This document shows positions 33,091-41,607 of a stretch of 64,000 nt of DNA, one piece after another; position 1 is the stretch's first letter; the number at the start of each line of letters is the position of its first letter. The translations under genes were made by a program, and so were the position numbers. The DNA comes from HIMB114 sp008638005 (lineage in GTDB: Bacteria; Pseudomonadota; Alphaproteobacteria; Pelagibacterales; Pelagibacteraceae), in assembly GCA_032681305.1 (NCBI GenBank), contig CP136340.1, forward strand, positions 1,054,001-1,118,000, written 5' to 3'. The notes below the pieces were generated by a model that worked only from the letters and a program-made list of their open reading frames with translations, was not told the DNA's origin and made no database searches.

Positions 33091-33163
33091 AATTTTAAAG
33101 TTATAAACAATAATTCTTTAGTGTTTGACTTTTCAAAACCCTTAGTACATTTTCACAAATCTT

Positions 33164-35326
33164 ATGAGTAATAAAAATATTAAAGTCGAGAACACTGAAA
33201 TCAACGAAGTTTTATATAATTTTATTAATAACGAGATTTTGCCTGATACAGATATATCAGGAAATGATTTTTGGAATGGCTTTGTCAAAGCTGTAAATGA
33301 ATTAGCGCCAATCAATAAAGAACTATTAAAAAAAAGAGATATTATTCAAAGTAAAATTGACGAGTGGCATAAATCTAATAAAGAAAAAATTGATTTTTCT
33401 AGTTATAAAAATTTTTTAAAGGAGATTGGTTATCTTGTTGAAGATCAAGGTGATTTTAAAATTGAAACTTCAAATGTTGATGATGAGATAGCAAAAATTG
33501 CAGGACCTCAACTTGTAGTCCCAATTGATAATGCCAGGTATGCTCTAAATGCAGCTAATGCAAGATGGGGAAGCTTGTATGATGCCTTATATGGAACTGA
33601 TGCAATTAGCGAGGATAATGGATGTGAAAAAACAAGCTCATATAATCCTAAAAGGGGTGAAAAGGTTATCGCTAAGGGTAGAGAGTTTTTAGATCAAAAT
33701 TTTCAATTAGAAACTGGGAGCTGGTCAGCTGTTACAGGTTTTGTAAAAGATGGTAACAATTTAGTTATTCATTTAGAGGGTGAAATAAAAACAAATTTAA
33801 AAGATCAATCGAAATTTGTTGGTTATATTGGAGACAAGTCAAACCCAAGTTCAATGTTTTTAAAAAACAATCATCTACATATTGAAATAAAAGTTAATCC
33901 CGATCACCCTATTGGAAAAGCAGATAAAGCTAATATTAGTGACATTGTCTCAGAATCAGCGATTTCAACCATTATGGATTTAGAAGATTCAGTAGCTGCG
34001 GTTGATGCTGAAGATAAAGTAAAGTGTTACAGAAATTGGCTTGGTATTATGAAAGGTACATTAGAAGCTAAAATGACCAAAGGAGATAAAACTTTTGTTA
34101 GGAAGTTAAACGAAGATAAAGAGTTTTTAGATACTAACGATCAACCTACTCATTTGCACGGAAGATCTTTATTATTGGTTAGAAATGTCGGTCATTTAAT
34201 GACCAACCCAGCAATTAAATTAGATGATGGATCTGAAATTCCAGAAGGAATTATGGATGCATTTATCACTGTTTTGTGCGCTAAACATGATTTTAAATTA
34301 AAGAAAAATTCAAGAACTGGGTCAGTTTACATTGTAAAACCGAAGATGCATGGCCCGGAAGAAGTTGCTTTTGCGGATAAAATATTTTCAAAAGTAGAAG
34401 AGGTTTTAAAGCTTCAACCTAACACCATTAAGATGGGTATTATGGATGAAGAAAGAAGAACAACAGTCAATTTAAAAGAATGTATTAGAAATGCAAAAAA
34501 AAGAATTGTTTTTATTAATACAGGCTTCTTAGACAGAACGGGTGATGAAATGCACACTTCGTTTGAAGCGGGACCAATGATTTTTAAAGGTGATATGAAA
34601 AAATCGAGTTGGTTAAATACATACGAAGATTGGAATGTTGATATTGGTTTAGAGTGTGGTTTTTCAGGAAAAGCACAAATTGGAAAAGGAATGTGGGCAA
34701 TGCCAGATCGTATGAAAGATATGATGGAACAAAAAATTGGACATCCAAAAGCTGGAGCAAATTGTGCGTGGGTACCATCACCTACTGCTGCAACGCTTCA
34801 TTCTATGCATTATCACCAAATAAATGTTTTTGATCAACACAAAGAACTTGCAAACCGAGGAAAAGCTAATCTTGATAACATTTTAACTATTCCTGTTGCG
34901 GATAGACCTAATTGGTCATCTGAAGATATTCAAAAAGAAATTGAAAATAATTGCCAAGGTATTTTGGGTTATGTTGTGAGATGGGTGGACCAAGGTATTG
35001 GTTGTTCCAAGGTTCCAGATATTAACAATGTTGGTTTGATGGAGGACCGTGCAACACTTAGAATTTCATCTCAGCATATTGCTAATTGGTTAAATCATGA
35101 AATCTGTACAAAAGATCAAGTCATGGAAGCTATGAAAAAAATGGCCAAAGTTGTTGATGGTCAAAATGCTGGAGATAAAAATTATAAACCTATGGATGGA
35201 AATTTTGATCAATCGATTGCTTTTAAAGCTGCTTGTGAATTGGTTTTTGAAGGAAAAGTTCAGCCATCAGGTTATACTGAGCCCATTTTACATAAAAAAA
35301 GATTAGAACAAAAAGCTTCTCAGTAA
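33164..35326 (+). CDS. glcB: Malate synthase G
   Basis: This 720-residue monomer-type malate synthase has family segments DNARYALNAANARWGSLYDAL, STIMDLEDSVAAVDAEDKV, HGRSLLLVRNVGHLMTNP, the catalytic region MGIMDEERRTTVNLKECI and FINTGFLDRTGDEMH. It condenses glyoxylate with acetyl-CoA. In Pelagibacter ubique this gene is reported to be controlled by a glycine riboswitch. The 73-base upstream gap here is too short for one and shows no such fold. It links to the glyoxylate-using aminotransferase at 60629. Confidence 0.97.
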   Translation: MSNKNIKVENTEINEVLYNFINNEILPDTDISGNDFWNGFVKAVNELAPINKELLKKRDIIQSKIDEWHKSNKEKIDFSSYKNFLKEIGYLVEDQGDFKIETSNVDDEIAKIAGPQLVVPIDNARYALNAANARWGSLYDALYGTDAISEDNGCEKTSSYNPKRGEKVIAKGREFLDQNFQLETGSWSAVTGFVKDGNNLVIHLEGEIKTNLKDQSKFVGYIGDKSNPSSMFLKNNHLHIEIKVNPDHPIGKADKANISDIVSESAISTIMDLEDSVAAVDAEDKVKCYRNWLGIMKGTLEAKMTKGDKTFVRKLNEDKEFLDTNDQPTHLHGRSLLLVRNVGHLMTNPAIKLDDGSEIPEGIMDAFITVLCAKHDFKLKKNSRTGSVYIVKPKMHGPEEVAFADKIFSKVEEVLKLQPNTIKMGIMDEERRTTVNLKECIRNAKKRIVFINTGFLDRTGDEMHTSFEAGPMIFKGDMKKSSWLNTYEDWNVDIGLECGFSGKAQIGKGMWAMPDRMKDMMEQKIGHPKAGANCAWVPSPTAATLHSMHYHQINVFDQHKELANRGKANLDNILTIPVADRPNWSSEDIQKEIENNCQGILGYVVRWVDQGIGCSKVPDINNVGLMEDRATLRISSQHIANWLNHEICTKDQVMEAMKKMAKVVDGQNAGDKNYKPMDGNFDQSIAFKAACELVFEGKVQPSGYTEPILHKKRLEQKASQ

Positions 35327-35337
35327 TCTAAATAAAA

Positions 35338-35973
35338 ATGTCAATTTCGGATTTGTATTTTTATGCATTTGCGATGTTTATTTTATTTTTAACTCCCGGA
35401 CCTGTTTGGGTTGTTTTATTAGCAAGAATATTTTCTAACGGCTGGGCTGGAGGACTTCCTTTGGCTTTTGGAGTTATTATTGCAGATTTTACCTGGTCTT
35501 ATTTAGCGGTAATATCAATTTCATCTGTAAGTGAGGCGATCCCATCTATAACAAAAATTTTAACCTGGGTTGCAGCTATTTTTTTTGTATATTTATCTAT
35601 TAAACTTTGGAAGAAACCTTCTTACGATTTAAGTGACATAAAGTTATCGAATGTTTCTTCAAAATTTAAATTTCAGTCAGTTTATTTAGAAAGTTTTGCA
35701 ACTGGATTATTAGTTAATTTTTCAAATCCAAAGGCGATACTTTTTTATGTTAGTATTATGCCAGGTTTTTTTACTCTTTATCAATTAACCAATAATGATG
35801 CTCTTATTATAGCATCCGTTTCAGCCTTAGTTCCTTTTATAGGCAATGTTATATTGATTGGACTTGTATCTCCCGTTAGACAGCTAATGAAAAGTCCTGC
35901 AGCACAAAAAAAATTAAACCAAGTTAGCGCAATACTTTTGTTTTTAGTGGCAATTATGATTTTGGTACTCTAA
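35338..35973 (+). CDS. LysE/RhtB-family exporter
   Basis: This 211-residue protein has six helices and the family signature FLTPGPVWVVLLARIFSNGW near the N-terminus, plus NFSNPKAILFYVSIMPGFF in the middle. It probably exports an amino acid or related small molecule. It starts 11 bases after glcB and may be co-transcribed with it. It is distinct from the LysE protein at 18420. Confidence 0.87.
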   Translation: MSISDLYFYAFAMFILFLTPGPVWVVLLARIFSNGWAGGLPLAFGVIIADFTWSYLAVISISSVSEAIPSITKILTWVAAIFFVYLSIKLWKKPSYDLSDIKLSNVSSKFKFQSVYLESFATGLLVNFSNPKAILFYVSIMPGFFTLYQLTNNDALIIASVSALVPFIGNVILIGLVSPVRQLMKSPAAQKKLNQVSAILLFLVAIMILVL

Positions 35974-36046
35974 TTTTAATTTTCAAGCGTCACAGGCGTG
36001 ACAAGTTAAAAATATTATTGTATTTATGGCCCGCAAACTCAACAAT

Positions 36047-36123
36047 GGCGGGGTAGCTCAGTTGGTTAGAGCACGGGACTCATAAGCCCGGTGTCGGCAG
36101 TTCGATTCTGCCTCCCGCTACCA
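36047..36123 (+). tRNA. tRNA-Met (CAT anticodon, elongator type)
   Basis: The full cloverleaf folds: acceptor GGCGGGG with TCCCGCT, D-stem GCTC with GAGC, anticodon loop CTCATAA (CAT at 36081-36083), T-stem GGCAG with CTGCC, and an encoded CCA. The C11-G24 pair and paired first base argue against an initiator. The sequence is close to the common alphaproteobacterial elongator Met form. A tRNA-Ile with modified CAT cannot be fully excluded. The loop-closing pair of the anticodon stem is an A-G mismatch. Confidence 0.93.
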
Positions 36124-36128
36124 AAAGT

Positions 36129-36521
36129 ATGAAAAAAAAATACGAAGCAATGGTCCTTTCATGTATAGACCCAAGGTGCCAATCAAAAGTATATAATTTA
36201 TTAAAAAAGAAAAAATTAACGAATAAATATAGTGCTTTTAATATTGCTGGATCTGCTATTGGAGTTACAGCAAATCAATTTAAATCATGGCACAAGGTAT
36301 TTTGGAGTAACTTAGATATTTCTATAAAATTACACGGAATAAAAAAATTAATTGTTTTTAATCATACCGACTGTGGTGCCGCAAAGATTGTTAATGGTAA
36401 AAAAGAATTTTCAAAACAAAATGAAGGTAAAATTCATCAAATTTCATTTAAAAAAATCAAATCAAAACTTTTAAAAAAATACCCTAAATTTAAAATTGAT
36501 TTTAAAATAATAAAAGTTTAG
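36129..36521 (+). CDS. Short beta-carbonic anhydrase-like protein
   Basis: This 130-residue protein has the beta-carbonic anhydrase zinc motifs SCIDPR (C12, with the D14-R16 pair) and NHTDCG (H79, C82), and an AGSAIG segment between. It is much shorter than typical enzymes (about 200 residues), with a Lys-rich C-terminal half. It belongs to the compact COG0288-like group. Activity is plausible because all zinc ligands are kept. Its ATG lies only 5 bases after the tRNA 3' end. Confidence 0.75.
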   Translation: MKKKYEAMVLSCIDPRCQSKVYNLLKKKKLTNKYSAFNIAGSAIGVTANQFKSWHKVFWSNLDISIKLHGIKKLIVFNHTDCGAAKIVNGKKEFSKQNEGKIHQISFKKIKSKLLKKYPKFKIDFKIIKV

Positions 36522-37045
36522 TGCCCAGGAAACTTTATAAGGCTGAAGGTTTTGTACCCTTTTGATAATAGTTTTTTGTTTCCAGGCAAATCAAATAAAT
36601 CGATTAAAAATATATATCCAGCAACCTTAGCTTTAGTTTTTTGAATAAGTTTGGCAGCAGCAATTGCTGTTCCGCCAGTTGCGATTAAGTCATCTATAAT
36701 TAAAACTTTATCTTTTTTGTTTAATGAAGATTTATGAATCTCAATAGTATCAAAGCCGTATTCAAGTTTAAATTTTTGGGAATGTGTTTTTCCAGGTAAT
36801 TTATTTTTTTTTCTAAGTAGGATTAATGGTTTTTTTGTCAAATAACTTAAAACTGACGCAAAAATAAAACCCCTTGATTCAATTGCGGCAATTTTTGTAA
36901 ACCTCAATTTATTTGAAATTGCTTTCATTTTCTTAATAGTAAAATTAAAAGCTTTTTTATTCTCTAGCAGAGAGGTGATATCGCGGAACAAAATACCTTT
37001 CTTAGGATAATCGGGAATGCTTCTTATTGTTTTTTCTAATTTCAT
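36518..37045 (-). CDS. apt: Adenine phosphoribosyltransferase
   Basis: This 175-residue enzyme has the PRPP-binding motif VLIIDDLIATGGTAIAAAKLI and the N-terminal IRSIPDYPKKGILFRDITSLL, IAAIESRGFIFA segments of Apt. It salvages adenine to AMP. It is divergent from mtnP (30 bases between starts), which releases adenine from methylthioadenosine, so the pair makes biochemical sense. Confidence 0.96.
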   Translation of the reverse strand: MKLEKTIRSIPDYPKKGILFRDITSLLENKKAFNFTIKKMKAISNKLRFTKIAAIESRGFIFASVLSYLTKKPLILLRKKNKLPGKTHSQKFKLEYGFDTIEIHKSSLNKKDKVLIIDDLIATGGTAIAAAKLIQKTKAKVAGYIFLIDLFDLPGNKKLLSKGYKTFSLIKFPGH

Positions 37046-37075
37046 TTTACAATTTTTTATTATAACTAAACAAAT

Positions 37076-37942
37076 ATGAATAAACTAGCAATCATTGGCG
37101 GGAGCGGTCTTTATAGTATTGAAGGAATTAAAAATGAGAAATGGCTATCAGTCAGTACTCCTTGGGGAGAGCCTTCAGATGAAATTTTAGAAGTTGAGAT
37201 TGAAAATAAGATTATCTATTTTTTACCAAGACATTCAAGAGGTCATAAAATTAACCCATCAAATATAAATTTTAGAGCAAATATTGATGCTTTAAAGCAA
37301 CTGGGTGTTACTGATATTTTATCTATATCAGCCGTTGGATCTCTCAAAGAAGAACTTGAGCCTGGCAAGTTTGTTTTAGTTGATCAATTTATTGATAGAA
37401 CATTTGCAAGAGTAAAAACTTTTTTTGATAGTGAAATTGTAGCTCACGTTTCTATGGCAAAACCAACAAGCCCCGGTCTTATGAAAGCGTGTGATACTGC
37501 GCTTAAAAAATTAGATCTAAAATATAAAATAGGGGGAACATATCTGGTAATGGAAGGTCCTCAATTTTCCTCTTTAGCAGAATCTAATCTTTATCGATCT
37601 TGGGGTTGTGATGTGATTGGAATGACAAATATGCCTGAAGCAAAATTAGCAAGAGAAGCTGAGATCAGATATACAACCGTTGCAATGGTTACGGATTATG
37701 ATTGTTGGCATGAAGATCATGATGATGTTTCAGTTGAACAGGTTATTAAAACACTTGTTGGAAATGCTGAAAAAGCAAAAACAATGATTGTTGAAGTTGT
37801 TAAAAATTTTGAAGAATTCATCGACCCTAAAGATCCAGCAAATAATTGTCTGGATACAGCGCTCATTACAGATCGGTCGCATTGGACAGATGAAACAAAG
37901 AAAAAATTAAAAAATATTGCTGGTCGAGTTCTCGGTAATTAA
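37076..37942 (+). CDS. mtnP: S-methyl-5'-thioadenosine phosphorylase
   Basis: This 288-residue phosphorylase has IIGGSGLYSIEGI at its start, the phosphate loop FLPRHSRGHKINPSNINFRAN, and VMEGPQFSSLAESNLYRSWGCDVIGMTNMPEAKLAREAEI near the middle, read as separate segments. It splits methylthioadenosine to adenine and methylthioribose-1-phosphate. It overlaps mtnA by one base (TAATG). A TATAAC box at 37061-37066 precedes the start by nine bases. Confidence 0.96.
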   Translation: MNKLAIIGGSGLYSIEGIKNEKWLSVSTPWGEPSDEILEVEIENKIIYFLPRHSRGHKINPSNINFRANIDALKQLGVTDILSISAVGSLKEELEPGKFVLVDQFIDRTFARVKTFFDSEIVAHVSMAKPTSPGLMKACDTALKKLDLKYKIGGTYLVMEGPQFSSLAESNLYRSWGCDVIGMTNMPEAKLAREAEIRYTTVAMVTDYDCWHEDHDDVSVEQVIKTLVGNAEKAKTMIVEVVKNFEEFIDPKDPANNCLDTALITDRSHWTDETKKKLKNIAGRVLGN

Positions 37943-38991
37943 TGAATATAAAAGGGAAGCATTATTTAACAATTTGGCATGATCAAAATAAAGATATTGT
38001 TAAAATCATAGATCAAACAAAACTTCCATTTAGCTTTGAAATCAAAGATCTTAAATCTTACCAAGATGGTTTTGATGCAATTAAAAATATGTTGGTCAGG
38101 GGCGCACCACTAATAGGTGCCACAGCAGCTTATAGTTTATATTTAGCGGCAAAAGAAAATGAAGATTATAATTTTATTAAAACAAAAGTAGATCATATCA
38201 AAACAGCCAGACCAACTGCTATAAATTTATCGTGGGCGGCAGAGCGAGTTTTAAAAAATATTGACCAATCAAATATTAAAATTTCAATTTTAAATGAGTG
38301 TAAGAAAATATGTGAAGAAGATATTAAAATTTCTGAAAGTATTGGTGAATATGGATTGGGTTTGATTAAGGATTTGAAAAAGGAAAAAGTTAATATCTTA
38401 ACTCATTGTAACGCTGGATGGCTTGCAACAATTGATTGGGGAACTGCAACAGCTCCAATTTATAAGTCTAAAAATGCTGGTTTTAATATTAATGTTTGGG
38501 TTGATGAAACAAGACCTAGAAACCAAGGTTCATCACTGACTTCTTTTGAACTTTTAAATGAAAATGTTGAACATAAAGTTATTGCTGACAACACGGGTGG
38601 ACTATTAATGCAAAGAGGAATGGTCGATATTTGCATTGTAGGAACAGACAGAGTAAGTCAAAATGGTGATGTAGCTAATAAAATTGGAACTTATTTAAAA
38701 GCATTAGCCGCAAAGCATAACAACATCCCTTTTTATGTTGCTTTACCCAGTACGACTTTTGATAAAAATATTTTAGAAGGAAAAGATATTCCAATTGAGG
38801 AGAGGTCAGATCAAGAACTTAGTCACGTGATGGGTATTGATGAAAATGAAAAGTTAAAAAAAGTGAGAATTTACCCTAAAGAAAGCAAAGGTTTTAATTT
38901 AGGGTTTGATATTACCCCAGCCAATCTTGTGACAGGTTTTATTACTGAAAAGGGCATATTCAAACCAAGCGAATTAAAAGAAATTTTTTAA
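37942..38991 (+). CDS. mtnA: Methylthioribose-1-phosphate isomerase
   Basis: This 349-residue enzyme has the MtnA/eIF2B signatures MLVRGAPLIGATAAY, RPTAINLSWAAER, the catalytic Cys in ILTHCNAGWLAT and Asp in IVGTDRVSQNGDVANKIGTY. It isomerises methylthioribose-1-phosphate to the ribulose form. It overlaps both neighbours by one base, so mtnP, mtnA and the aldolase are translated as a coupled unit. Confidence 0.95.
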   Translation: MNIKGKHYLTIWHDQNKDIVKIIDQTKLPFSFEIKDLKSYQDGFDAIKNMLVRGAPLIGATAAYSLYLAAKENEDYNFIKTKVDHIKTARPTAINLSWAAERVLKNIDQSNIKISILNECKKICEEDIKISESIGEYGLGLIKDLKKEKVNILTHCNAGWLATIDWGTATAPIYKSKNAGFNINVWVDETRPRNQGSSLTSFELLNENVEHKVIADNTGGLLMQRGMVDICIVGTDRVSQNGDVANKIGTYLKALAAKHNNIPFYVALPSTTFDKNILEGKDIPIEERSDQELSHVMGIDENEKLKKVRIYPKESKGFNLGFDITPANLVTGFITEKGIFKPSELKEIF

Positions 38992-39629
38992 TGACAGAAC
39001 AAAAGATTAGAAAAGATATTATAAAATTTTCAAAATTACTTAATAAAACTAATTTATCACCTTTAAGATCAGGTAATATATCCGTTAGATATAAAAATGG
39101 TTTTTTAATTACACCAAGTGGAATGAGGTATGAGACTTTAAAATCAAAAGATATTGTATTTGTTGACTTAAAAGGAAAATACAACTCAAAAAAAAATAAG
39201 CCTTCATCTGAATGGCATTTTCATAAAGACATTTATTTGAATAAAAAAAATGCAAATTCAGTCGTTCATTGCCATTCTAAAAATGCTTTAGTTTTATCTT
39301 GTATAAGAAAAAAAATACCTGCTTTTCACTACATGGTAGCTGTTGCCGGGGGTATTGACATTAAATGTGCAAAATACGCAACTTACGGAACGTCTCAGTT
39401 ATCAAAAAATATTATTCAAGCATTGAAAGATAGGTTTGGTTGTCTCATTGAAAACCACGGTCAAGTAGCCTTTTCGAATAATATACAAAATGCCTTTGAA
39501 TTAGCCCAGGAAATTGAATATTTGGCTGAACAGTATTTGGAGTGCCTGAGAGTTGGCAAACCTAAAATTCTTAAAGTCGCAGAAATGAATAAAGTTTTAT
39601 CAAAAGTAAAAAATTACAAAAAACAATAA
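38991..39629 (+). CDS. Class II aldolase, probable methylthioribulose-1-phosphate aldolase
   Basis: This 212-residue protein is a zinc class II aldolase: RSGNISVRYKNGFLITPSGM, PSSEWHFH (catalytic Glu), zinc His in VVHCHS and ENHG. It resembles fuculose-phosphate aldolases more than the MtnB dehydratase. Following mtnP and mtnA, it most likely cleaves methylthioribulose-1-phosphate to DHAP and (methylthio)acetaldehyde, as in the DHAP shunt known from other bacteria. No mtnC, mtnD or mtnE genes are nearby. MtnB remains the alternative. Confidence 0.8.
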   Translation: MTEQKIRKDIIKFSKLLNKTNLSPLRSGNISVRYKNGFLITPSGMRYETLKSKDIVFVDLKGKYNSKKNKPSSEWHFHKDIYLNKKNANSVVHCHSKNALVLSCIRKKIPAFHYMVAVAGGIDIKCAKYATYGTSQLSKNIIQALKDRFGCLIENHGQVAFSNNIQNAFELAQEIEYLAEQYLECLRVGKPKILKVAEMNKVLSKVKNYKKQ

Positions 39630-39645
39630 AAGGGTTGATAAAATT

Positions 39646-39726
39646 TTGTCCAAGTATATATGTCCAATTTATAGGGGTGCTAAAAATCTTGTCGAGATCT
39701 CTGATGAACAAGGTTTTGAAGTTTAA
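39646..39726 (+). CDS. Possible 26-residue leader peptide upstream of speD-speE
   Basis: A frame beginning with TTG at 39646 encodes 26 residues, starting MSKYICPIYRGAKNLVEIS if TTG is read as Met, and ends in TAA at 39724-39726. An AAGGG stretch lies 11 bases upstream. The stop codon falls in the left arm of a terminator-like hairpin. The balanced composition looks coding, but the start codon is weak and no homologue is known to me. Confidence 0.4.
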   Translation: MSKYICPIYRGAKNLVEISDEQGFEV

Positions 39727-39751
39727 GCTTTAGCAAGCTTTAAATTTTTTT
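39722..39751 (+). terminator. Terminator-like hairpin in the speD-speE leader
   Basis: AAGCTT (39725-39730) and AAGCTT (39735-39740) pair around the loop TAGC, with an extra three T-A pairs outside one bulged base. Seven T residues follow (39745-39751). The stem is short and AT-rich, so termination may be weak or conditional. It lies between the small leader frame and the gene start at 39769, which suggests attenuation. Confidence 0.45.
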
Positions 39752-39768
39752 GAAAGAAGGGAGTCTCC

Positions 39769-40809
39769 GTGGACAAAGTAGGTGAGCATGTAACTCTAGA
39801 TTTTCTAGGTGTATACGAAAATCATTCAGCTGATTTTTATGAAAATATTTTTAAAAAAATTGCAGAAGCTGCTAAAGTAGAAATCGTTAATATTTCCAAA
39901 TACGTTTTTACCCCTCAAGGTGTTACTCTTTTATGTTTATTAAAAGAAAGTCATATGAGCTTTCATACATTTCCAGAAAGAGGCATCGTCAGTTTTGATT
40001 TTTTTACTTGCGGTTCAGTAAGCCCAAGTATTTCGTTAGATATTTTAAAAAAAGAATTACCGCACAAATCTGTCATTAAAAAAGACTTTGATCGAGATAC
40101 AATTCATCATTACAAAGATATTTATAGCTCAGACGGCATAAAGAAATTTTATATGGTTGAAGAGGTTATCAAAAACTTTAAATCTAATGCTGGCCAGCAT
40201 ATTGAAATTTTAAAACTTAAAGAGTTTGGTAATGCACTCTTTATTGATGGCGAAATTCAAGTTGCTGAAAAAGATGAAGAGCTATATTCCAGCACTTTTG
40301 TAAAATCAGGTCTTGAGTTATCAAATAAAAACTCAACTGCTGCTATTATTGGCGGGGGAGACGGTGGAGTAGCTCGTGAATGTGTTAAAAATAATTTTGA
40401 TTACATTGACTGGTTTGAATTAGACAAAGAGGTCGTTGATGCTTGTCAAAAATATTTACCTGACGTTTTTAAAAATATTCATAAAAGCAATAATGTAAAT
40501 TGTATTTGGGGTGATGCTTTTAAAAATATAGTTTCTTGTGAAGATGAAAAGTATGATCATCTATTTATAGATTTAAATGATGATCAATTCTGCATTGATC
40601 TAGCCGCAAGTAATATTAAAGAAATAAAAAGAATAACTAAAAAAAACGGTGTTATTACTGCTCAAGTTGGTTCTAAAGATAAAAAACCCAAACAGGTTAA
40701 TAACTGGAACAAAACTTTAGAACAGGCATTTGGAAATTCTCAGATATCTGAAGTTTATATTCCAAGCTTTGATTGCAGTTGGAATTTTATTAGCTCAGTC
40801 AATAAATAG
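39769..40809 (+). CDS. Fused S-adenosylmethionine decarboxylase and spermidine synthase-like protein
   Basis: This 346-residue protein joins a SpeD domain (about 1-120) to a SpeE-like domain (about 125-346). SpeD has the self-cleavage site ESHMSFHTFPE with pyruvoyl-forming S61, and H66 and C81 at the expected catalytic positions. The SpeE half keeps the nucleotide motif IIGGGDGGVAREC, but its active site is unusual: the YHE motif reads YSS and the usual DSSDP-type motif reads DLNDDQ. It should make an aminopropylated polyamine and release methylthioadenosine, matching the salvage genes upstream. The start is GTG after AAGGGAG. Confidence 0.9.
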   Translation: MDKVGEHVTLDFLGVYENHSADFYENIFKKIAEAAKVEIVNISKYVFTPQGVTLLCLLKESHMSFHTFPERGIVSFDFFTCGSVSPSISLDILKKELPHKSVIKKDFDRDTIHHYKDIYSSDGIKKFYMVEEVIKNFKSNAGQHIEILKLKEFGNALFIDGEIQVAEKDEELYSSTFVKSGLELSNKNSTAAIIGGGDGGVARECVKNNFDYIDWFELDKEVVDACQKYLPDVFKNIHKSNNVNCIWGDAFKNIVSCEDEKYDHLFIDLNDDQFCIDLAASNIKEIKRITKKNGVITAQVGSKDKKPKQVNNWNKTLEQAFGNSQISEVYIPSFDCSWNFISSVNK

Positions 40810-41607
40810 ATGAAATTTACTGCTGCATGCTTGCAGTTGACATCAAATGATCAACCTAAAGAAAACTTAGATCAGGTTCTTCAACTTAGTGAACAAGCTA
40901 TTAAGGAAAAAGTAGACTTTATTTTAACTCCAGAAAATACATTTCTACTAACTTTAGACCATGAGGTTTTGTTAAAAAGATCTGAAAATTTTGACAATAG
41001 TCATTGTATTGAAGAAATTAAAAAATTTTCAAAAAATAATTCAATATGGTTTTTAATTGGTGCCACTCCAATAAATATTGATAATCAAATTTATAATCGA
41101 TCGATACTTATTAATCCTGAGGGAGAAATTGTATCTCACTATGATAAAATCCATATGTTTGATGTTAATTTGCCTAATGGAGAAAGCTATAAAGAGTCTG
41201 ATAAATTTGAGGCGGGTAAAGAAATTGTTTTATCTAAATTACCCTGGGCAAATTTAGGATACTCAATTTGTTATGATTTAAGGTTTCCAAATCATTACAG
41301 GCAATTAATGAAAAAAGGAGCTGATCTTTTAACCGTTCCATCAGCCTTTACCAAAAATACCGGTGAAAGGCATTGGCATATTTTACTGCGTTCAAGAGCT
41401 ATTGAAAACTTTAGCTATGTACTTGCTCCAGCACAAACTGGAAAACATTTTAATGGTAGAGAAACTTATGGTCACAGTTTAATTATTTCTCCTGATGGAA
41501 AAATCTTAGCTGAAAAAGAAAATGGTATAGGTTTTGTAGTTTCTGAAATTGATACCGAAAAAGTTAAAAAAATAAGATCTGAAATTCCAAGCACAAGTCT
41601 TGATTAG
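40810..41607 (+). CDS. Nit1-like carbon-nitrogen hydrolase
   Basis: This 265-residue nitrilase-superfamily amidase has the Glu-Lys-Cys triad: LTPENTF, HYDKIHMFDV and YSICYDLRFPNHYRQL. The segments PSAFTKNTGERHWHILLRSRAIE and APAQTGKHFNGRETYGHS match Nit1, which removes deaminated glutathione. The C-terminus is slightly short (ends EIPSTSLD). It starts on the base after the speD-speE stop. A polyamine-linked amidase role is possible from context but less supported. Confidence 0.87.
   Translation: MKFTAACLQLTSNDQPKENLDQVLQLSEQAIKEKVDFILTPENTFLLTLDHEVLLKRSENFDNSHCIEEIKKFSKNNSIWFLIGATPINIDNQIYNRSILINPEGEIVSHYDKIHMFDVNLPNGESYKESDKFEAGKEIVLSKLPWANLGYSICYDLRFPNHYRQLMKKGADLLTVPSAFTKNTGERHWHILLRSRAIENFSYVLAPAQTGKHFNGRETYGHSLIISPDGKILAEKENGIGFVVSEIDTEKVKKIRSEIPSTSLD

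Noticed and set aside
33091..33163. Possible glycine riboswitch before malate synthase
   Set aside because: The gap is only 73 bases and shows no paired G-rich stems of the aptamer. I treat it as an ordinary upstream region with a weak TTGACT box at 33125.
35986..36002. GTCAC/GTGAC inverted repeat after the LysE gene
   Set aside because: The 5-bp stem has no T-run and is too short to call a terminator or operator.
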